Shown here piece after piece: positions 7,016-11,040 of a stretch of DNA of 11,040 bases. The DNA is taken from NCBI GenBank assembly GCA_035476635.1, contig DATILI010000245.1, forward strand, positions 1 through 11,040. Reading direction: 5' to 3'. Under the pieces are notes generated by a model, which saw nothing but the letters and a program-made list of their open reading frames with translations, did not search any database and was not told where the DNA came from. Both the position numbers and the translations under genes were made by a program. This DNA comes from DATILI01 sp035476635. Its GTDB lineage: Bacteria > Pseudomonadota > Gammaproteobacteria > Burkholderiales > Burkholderiaceae_C. Every line of letters begins with the position of its first letter. Position 1 is the stretch's first letter.

Positions 7016-7034
7016 TGTGAAAATTTCACATAAT
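7016..7034 (+). promoter_or_regulatory. Palindrome TGTGAAAATTTCACA overlapping the putative pilE -10
   Basis: The AT-rich stretch before pilE contains a perfect inverted repeat (7-bp arms, 1-nt centre) at 7016-7030. Its arms TGTGA and TCACA match CRP half-sites but are separated by 5 nt, not 6. CATAAT at 7029-7034 is a 5/6 match to a -10 and would start transcription near 7041, 14 nt before the pilE ATG; only a weak -35 (TGTTTC, 7006-7011) precedes it. The palindrome would then sit between -35 and -10, a typical repressor position. I found no sigma54 GG-N10-GC motif here. Confidence 0.45.
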
Positions 7035-7054
7035 TGTCGTCAGGTCGGAAAAAC

Positions 7055-7447
7055 ATGAGAAGAAGCAGCGGTTTCACGCTAATTGAGTTGATGGTCGCCG
7101 TCGCGGTGATCGGCATACTCGCGGCGATTGCCTACCCCAGCTACCAGGATCAGATCCGCAAGTCGCGGCGGGCCGAAGCGCAATCCACCTTGATGAGCAT
7201 TGCCGGGCGCCAGCAGCAGTTCTTGCTAGATACGCGCAGCTACGCGGACAGCGTTGCCACGCTGAACCTGAATGTGCCGACATCGGTGTCGCCGCACTAC
7301 ACGGTCACGATCACCGTCTCGGCGGCGACCAGCACCCTGCCGGCCTTCACCGCCACCGCCGCGCCAATTGGCCGCCAGGTATCGGACAAATGCGCGACCC
7401 TGACCGTGACGCACTCTGGCGCCAAGGCGCCCACCACCTGCTGGTAA
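7055..7447 (+). CDS. pilE: Type IV pilin, PilE-like minor pilin
   Basis: This is a prepilin of 130 residues, assembled into or at the tip of a type IV pilus. The class III leader MRRSSG is very short; PilD would cut after Gly6, giving N-methylated Phe7 with the conserved Glu at mature position 5 (E11) in FTLIELMVAVAVIGILAAIAYPSYQ. The C-terminal part has the paired cysteines C113 and C129, which close the D-region loop seen in pilins. The ATG at 7055 places the cleavage site correctly; an in-frame TTG at 7034 only lengthens the leader. It is first in the minor pilin operon, 10 nt before fimT. The small size and context favour a PilE/ComP-like minor pilin over the major subunit PilA, but the sequence alone does not exclude a major subunit. 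Confidence 0.88.
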   Translation: MRRSSGFTLIELMVAVAVIGILAAIAYPSYQDQIRKSRRAEAQSTLMSIAGRQQQFLLDTRSYADSVATLNLNVPTSVSPHYTVTITVSAATSTLPAFTATAAPIGRQVSDKCATLTVTHSGAKAPTTCW

Positions 7448-7457
7448 GAGTCGAACG

Positions 7458-7958
7458 ATGACGCGTTGCCAAACCCATTCGAGCCCGCCGGCGCGCGGAT
7501 TCACGATCATCGAGCTGATGGTGGTCGTGGCGATTGCCGTTCTGCTGCTGTCCATTGCCGTGCCGGGTTTTCGCGAGCTGATGGCTTCGCAGCGCGTGAA
7601 GACGGTTTCCTACGAGATCGTCTCGGACTTGACCTTGGCGCGCAGCGAGGCGCTCAAACGCGGGCAGGACGTAAGCCTTGCCCCGGCCGAGGGCGGCTGG
7701 GCGGCGGGCTGGTCCGTCACCACGGCGGTCACCACGCCGACCGCGGCGATCGTGCAGCTCAGCCAGAAGAACCCGGTGGGCACGGGTGTCACGTTCACCA
7801 CGTCGCCGGGCACCGTCACGTTCGACCTCAACGGCAGGATCGCGGGGGCCACGACGGTTACCCGTTTCGGCCTGACCGATGGCCGAGCCAACAGGCGCTG
7901 CATCTCGCTCGACCCATCCGGGCGTCCCAAGCGGGCGAACACGGAGTGCCCCACATGA
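7458..7958 (+). CDS. fimT: FimT/FimU (GspH-family) minor pilin
   Basis: This 166-residue prepilin has a leader ending at Gly14, followed by FTIIELMVVVAIAVLLLSIAVPGFRELM with Glu at mature position 5 (E19). The QRVKTVSYEIVSDLTLARSEALKRG helix and the C-terminal CISLDPSGRPKRANTEC are typical of the GspH/FimT family. C148 and C164 probably form a disulfide around the tail. G155-R156-P157-K158-R159 resembles the GRxR motif through which Legionella pneumophila FimT binds DNA, with Lys in place of the last Arg. AAGAG lies 7 nt before the ATG. The pilV start overlaps its stop (ATGA). In Pseudomonas the equivalent gene is fimU; it would belong to the priming complex at the pilus tip. Confidence 0.9.
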   Translation: MTRCQTHSSPPARGFTIIELMVVVAIAVLLLSIAVPGFRELMASQRVKTVSYEIVSDLTLARSEALKRGQDVSLAPAEGGWAAGWSVTTAVTTPTAAIVQLSQKNPVGTGVTFTTSPGTVTFDLNGRIAGATTVTRFGLTDGRANRRCISLDPSGRPKRANTECPT

Positions 7959-8482
7959 CAAGGCGATCCGGGGCGCAACGCGGCGTCGCGTTGATGGAGG
8001 TTCTGATCGCGATGCTGATCGTCGCCTTCGGTGTGCTCGGCTTCGTCGGCTTGCAGACGCAAACGACGGTCTCGCAGGTGGAGGCCTACCAGCGCTCGCA
8101 GGCCTTGATCCTGGTGAACGACATGGCGCAGCGCATGAGCCTCAATCGCGCGAACGCGGCGGCCTATGTCGGCACCGACATCGGCACGACCAACCCCGGC
8201 GACTGCACCGTCATCGTCAACGCAGCGGACAAGGACCTCTGCGAGTGGAGCGCGCTGATTCGCGGCGAGGCCGAGAAGTCCGGCACCACGGCGGTCGGCG
8301 CCGTGCTGGGCGCCCGCGGCTGCATCACCAACACAGGTGCCAACCAGTACCTGATCAGCATCGCGTGGCAAGGCCTGCAGGCCACGGGCGCACCGGCCAA
8401 CAGCTGCGGACTGAACGCCTACACCCAGGAAAACCTGCGACGCGTCGTCAACACCGTCCTGCGGATGGCGACCCTGACATGA
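7955..8482 (+). CDS. pilV: Type IV pilus minor pilin PilV
   Basis: This prepilin is 175 residues long. The leader MTRRSGAQRG is cleaved after Gly10, with Glu at mature position 5 (E15) in VALMEVLIAMLIVAFGVLGFVGLQ, which is the usual PilV pattern. The following QVEAYQRSQALILVNDMAQRMSLNRANA helix is also characteristic, and several cysteines (GDC, DLCEW, RGC, NSCGLN) can form disulfides. The ATG overlaps the fimT stop and has GGAG at 7943-7946, 8 nt upstream. The reading frame is open further upstream inside fimT, but the leader fixes the start. PilV is part of the minor pilin complex that primes pilus assembly and presents PilY1. Confidence 0.92.
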   Translation: MTRRSGAQRGVALMEVLIAMLIVAFGVLGFVGLQTQTTVSQVEAYQRSQALILVNDMAQRMSLNRANAAAYVGTDIGTTNPGDCTVIVNAADKDLCEWSALIRGEAEKSGTTAVGAVLGARGCITNTGANQYLISIAWQGLQATGAPANSCGLNAYTQENLRRVVNTVLRMATLT

Positions 8483-9558
8483 TGAATTCACTCCTGCCCG
8501 TCCCCCGCGCCCGCCTTTCGGCGCAGCGCGGCCTCTCGCTCGTGGAGCTGATGGTCGGCATCACCATCGGCCTTCTTGTAGTAGCCGGCCTGGTCACGCT
8601 GTTCGCCAACAGCAGCGGCGCGACCAACGAGCTCGAAAAAAGCATCCGGCAGTTCGAGAACGGCCGCTACGCAACGGATTTGTTGAACGAAGATCTCAAC
8701 CACGCCGGCTTCTATGCCGATGTGCTGTCTACCGCCGGCACGCCGACCTATGTGGTGGCAGGCCCTTGTGCCACCGCCATCGCAGACCTGGGCTGGGCGC
8801 CTTCGACCGGCACCGGCACCGCGACGATCCCGGCGACGATACCAGCGGCGATCGCCGGCCTGGCCACCGCCGAAGTGGACGCCTTGCCGTGCCTTCCCAA
8901 CCACAAGGCCAATACGCCGGCCCTCGCCATACACCGCCTCGACACCAACGCCGTCGCGCCAGGGGACGCCACCGCCGGCAGCGCCTACGTGCAGTCCTCG
9001 CGCTGCGGCACATCGACCGCGACGTTTGTCATCGCCACGGCGGTCGCGGGATCCGGAACCGCCACCTTTCCTTTTCAAAACAGCGACTGCACCACCCCCG
9101 CCACGGTGCGCCGGCATGTTGCGCGCGTCTACTACATCGCCACCTGCAACGAATGCGGAATCGACACGGTGCCCACACTCAAGCGCGCCGAACTGGTGGG
9201 CAACGTGGTCACGGTCACGCCCATGGTCGAGGGCATCGACGACATCGCCTTTGACTTCGGCTTCGACACGCAGAACGCAACCGGCGACATCACCAAGTTC
9301 GATGGCGTTCCGGACGAATACCGCGCGGGCCTGAGCGGCACGGTGGGCGCCAACAACAACGATTGGAAGAACGTGGTGTCCGTGCGCATCCATCTGCTGT
9401 CGCGCACCACCGAGCCAACCGCCGGCTATACCGAAGACAAGACCTACGCGATGGGCCTGGCCGGCACGCGCGGCCCTTTCACCGATCGCTTCAAGCGCCG
9501 CGCGTACGTCATCACCACGCGCCTGAACAACGTCTCGGGAATGCGGGAGGGGTCATGA
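8479..9558 (+). CDS. pilW: Type IV pilus minor pilin PilW
   Basis: This large minor pilin has 359 residues. The leader runs to Gly18, followed by LSLVELMVGITIGLLVVAGLVTLFANSSG with Glu at mature position 5 (E23). The long globular domain includes the PilW-like segments ENGRYATDLLNEDLNHAGFY, ATCNECG-DTVPTLKR (with a Cys-x-x-Cys), VEGIDDIAFDFGFDT and RRAYVITTRLNN near the C-terminus. The first ATG (8479) overlaps the pilV stop and a second follows at 8482; neither has a good Shine-Dalgarno, so translation probably depends on coupling to pilV. A Thr/Ala/Pro-rich stretch around residues 111-128 is encoded by a 12-bp tandem repeat. It would act with PilV, PilX, FimT and PilE at the pilus tip. Confidence 0.92.
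   Translation: MMNSLLPVPRARLSAQRGLSLVELMVGITIGLLVVAGLVTLFANSSGATNELEKSIRQFENGRYATDLLNEDLNHAGFYADVLSTAGTPTYVVAGPCATAIADLGWAPSTGTGTATIPATIPAAIAGLATAEVDALPCLPNHKANTPALAIHRLDTNAVAPGDATAGSAYVQSSRCGTSTATFVIATAVAGSGTATFPFQNSDCTTPATVRRHVARVYYIATCNECGIDTVPTLKRAELVGNVVTVTPMVEGIDDIAFDFGFDTQNATGDITKFDGVPDEYRAGLSGTVGANNNDWKNVVSVRIHLLSRTTEPTAGYTEDKTYAMGLAGTRGPFTDRFKRRAYVITTRLNNVSGMREGS
8821..8856 (+). repeat. Three imperfect 12-bp tandem repeats within pilW
   Basis: The units are GCGACGATCCCG, GCGACGATACCA and GCGGCGATCGCC, each in frame and encoding A-T-I-P, A-T-I-P and A-A-I-A. Just before them ACCGGC is repeated, encoding T-G-T-G. The stretch is low-complexity protein sequence in a surface-exposed domain, and copy number could vary between strains without a frameshift. 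Confidence 0.6.
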
Positions 9559-10067
9559 AGATTCGACAGCAAGGCGCGACGCTGCTGGTGGTCATGATCT
9601 TCCTGATCCTGATGAGCCTGTTCGCCGTCAGCACCTTCACAACGTCCACCGGAAACCTGCGCGTGGTGGGCAACATGCAAACCAAGCAAGAAGGCATTGC
9701 GGCGGCCCAGCAGGCGATCGAGTTCGTGCTCAGCTCTGAACTGTTCACCACCGATCCCGAACTGGTTTCGCAATCGCCGGTGGACGTGGACATCAACGGC
9801 GACGGCAGCGTGGACTACGTCGTCAGGATGACGCCCAAGCCCAGCTGCTACCGCGTCACGCCTGTGCCCGACTGCGGCGAGTCGGCGCCCAGCTCCGGCG
9901 GAGCCAGCGGCACCTTGCTCGAAGGCATTTCCGGCGGCGGCGCCGCCAGCACCTGCTTCACCCGCGAATGGAACGTGCGCGCAATCGTCACCGACCCGCG
10001 CTCCGGCATGACCGTGGCCGTCAACCAAGGTGTCGCCGTGCCTTCATCCGACAGTACCTGCCTTTAA
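9555..10067 (+). CDS. pilX: Type IV pilus minor pilin PilX
   Basis: This 170-residue minor pilin begins MKIRQQG with probable cleavage after Gly7, then ATLLVVMIFLILMSLFAVSTF. Mature position 5 is Val12, not Glu; the related type II secretion pseudopilin GspK also lacks this Glu, which fits a tip-most subunit. The helix TGNLRVVGNMQTKQEGIAAAQQAIEFVL is typical of PilX. Residues 79-87 read D-I-N-G-D-G-S-V-D, an EF-hand-like calcium loop. The C-terminal half has a Ser/Gly-rich segment (SAPSSGGASG, GISGGGAAS). The ATG overlaps the pilW stop and has GGGAGGGG just upstream, so it can initiate efficiently. pilY1 follows after 10 nt. Confidence 0.9.
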   Translation: MKIRQQGATLLVVMIFLILMSLFAVSTFTTSTGNLRVVGNMQTKQEGIAAAQQAIEFVLSSELFTTDPELVSQSPVDVDINGDGSVDYVVRMTPKPSCYRVTPVPDCGESAPSSGGASGTLLEGISGGGAASTCFTREWNVRAIVTDPRSGMTVAVNQGVAVPSSDSTCL

Positions 10068-10077
10068 GGAGCCCGCC

Positions 10078-11040
10078 ATGCCGCACCTCAAATTTCGTCG
10101 ATGCCTGGCCGCGCTGGTGGCGCTCGCCGCATGGATCGGCACCGCGCCGATCCATGCAGAAGACATCGACATCTTTTCCGCCAGCGGCGTCTCGACGGAC
10201 CTGCCGAACGTGATCTTGCTGCTCGACAATTCGGCGAATTGGTCGTCCGACATTCCCGTCCCCAATTGCTACTACAAGGACAACGGCGTCGTCACCACCG
10301 AGGGTCCGAAGGCCAGCAACCCGAACAAGGAGCAGGGCAAGAAGGTCGCCATTCAAAAGTGCGCGCTGTACAACGTGCTCGACTCACTGCCGGTCAAGGC
10401 CGCGGGCGGCCCCGATGCCGACGGGATGTTCAACATCGCCATCATGCTGCTCAACGAGTCGCCCGCTTCGAACGCCGGCGGCTACCCGCGCAAGGCCTTC
10501 ACAACCCTGACCACGAACAACAAGGCGGCGCTGAAATCCGTCATCAAGAACCTGCAGATCAGCGACGACAAGGGCAACAACGCATCGTTCGCCAAGGCAC
10601 TCTACGAAGCCTACCTCTACTACGCCGGCGACACGCCTTACAAGGGAACGGCCGGCACCAAATGGGACGCCGCCGCAGTCTCCGGCACCAGGTACGTCAG
10701 CCCCTCGGCCTCCAGTTGTGGAAAGAACTACGTCATCCTGATTGCCAATGGCAGCCCCGAAAGCGCCGAAAACAATGACGCTCTGGCCTTGTTGGCGGCC
10801 AAGGGCGGCAATACCACGCAGTTCGTCTATCCGACCGGCTATGTGACCAATCCGGACCAGAGCAACTGGTCCGACGAAATGGCGCGCTTCCTGGCCGGAC
10901 AGGACGTCAGCGGCAAGGATGGCGTACAGAACATCACCACCTACACGATCTCCATCATCGGCGCCAGCAGCGACGGGCTTTACCCGAACTTCATGGCCGG
11001 CGTTGCGCAGCGCGGCGGCGGCGACGCATTCAAGGCCAGC
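10078..11040 (+). CDS. pilY1: Type IV pilus tip adhesin PilY1 (N-terminal part)
   Basis: The visible part is 321 residues and continues past the window edge; PilY1 proteins normally exceed 1000 residues. A Sec signal peptide (basic MPHLKFRR, hydrophobic core, cleavage after HA at residue 27) starts the protein. A von Willebrand A-like domain follows: LPNVILLLDNSANW at about residues 42-55, then KKVAIQKCALYNVLDSL, FNIAIMLLNE, NASFAKALYEAYLYYAG and CGKNYVILIANGSPE. The metal-site motif is D50-N-S52-A-N54, so the third residue of the canonical DxSxS is Asn. The calcium-binding beta-propeller known from the family would be in the missing part. AAGGAG at 10066-10071 overlaps the pilX stop, 6 nt before the ATG. 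PilY1 caps the pilus tip, helps extension and mediates adhesion and surface sensing in other species. Confidence 0.92.
   Translation, partial: MPHLKFRRCLAALVALAAWIGTAPIHAEDIDIFSASGVSTDLPNVILLLDNSANWSSDIPVPNCYYKDNGVVTTEGPKASNPNKEQGKKVAIQKCALYNVLDSLPVKAAGGPDADGMFNIAIMLLNESPASNAGGYPRKAFTTLTTNNKAALKSVIKNLQISDDKGNNASFAKALYEAYLYYAGDTPYKGTAGTKWDAAAVSGTRYVSPSASSCGKNYVILIANGSPESAENNDALALLAAKGGNTTQFVYPTGYVTNPDQSNWSDEMARFLAGQDVSGKDGVQNITTYTISIIGASSDGLYPNFMAGVAQRGGGDAFKAS

Noticed and set aside
7034..7054. TTG start for pilE at 7034
   Set aside because: It only lengthens the leader, overlaps the predicted -10, and the ATG at 7055 gives a normal six-residue prepilin leader.
1..11040. Mobile elements, CRISPR arrays, tRNA or defence genes
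   Set aside because: No transposase or integrase frame, no spaced direct repeats and no tRNA-like cloverleaf was seen; all long coding stretches are explained by housekeeping families.

Overview
The window is GC-rich (by eye above 60%) and densely coding, with tight operons. It looks like a betaproteobacterial chromosome, most likely Burkholderiales and perhaps Comamonadaceae. The reasons are the Pol IV variant with an enlarged finger domain, the fimT-pilV-pilW-pilX-pilY1 minor pilin layout, the PilY1 whose von Willebrand domain opens with a DNSANW motif, and the compact LivGFHM-type transporter. I saw no insertion sequence, integrase, tRNA, rRNA or CRISPR array. Layout: (1) Positions 1-704, minus strand: the N-terminal two thirds or so of a membrane-anchored diheme cytochrome c, cut by the window edge. 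Its upstream gap carries a good sigma70-like promoter with a CRP/FNR-family palindrome at exactly the class II activator position. (2) Positions 857-5504, minus strand: a complete five-gene ABC importer of the branched-chain amino acid (HAAT) family, in the order ATPase LivG, ATPase LivF, permease LivH, permease LivM, periplasmic binding protein. The first four genes overlap and are probably translationally coupled; the binding protein follows after 35 nt with its own strong ribosome binding site. The true substrate cannot be read from sequence. (3) Positions 5663-6907, plus strand: dinB (DNA polymerase IV), divergent from the transporter, with no visible Shine-Dalgarno and no LexA box. (4) Positions 7055-11040, plus strand: a type IV pilus minor pilin operon, pilE-fimT-pilV-pilW-pilX-pilY1, with start/stop overlaps at three of the five junctions; pilY1 runs off the window. 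These proteins would form the pilus tip and initiation complex and support twitching, adhesion and possibly DNA uptake, since FimT carries a GRxR-like tail. Functionally this is ordinary chromosome: respiration, nutrient uptake, translesion synthesis and pilus assembly. I do not see a wholly new system. The points worth a second look are small: two TGTGA/TCAC palindromes in non-coding gaps (before the cytochrome and before pilE), a degenerate ABC signature motif in LivG, a possibly leaderless dinB with an unusual finger insertion, an EF-hand-like calcium loop in PilX, a FimT DNA-binding-like tail, a degenerate metal site in PilY1, and pilE at the head of the operon.
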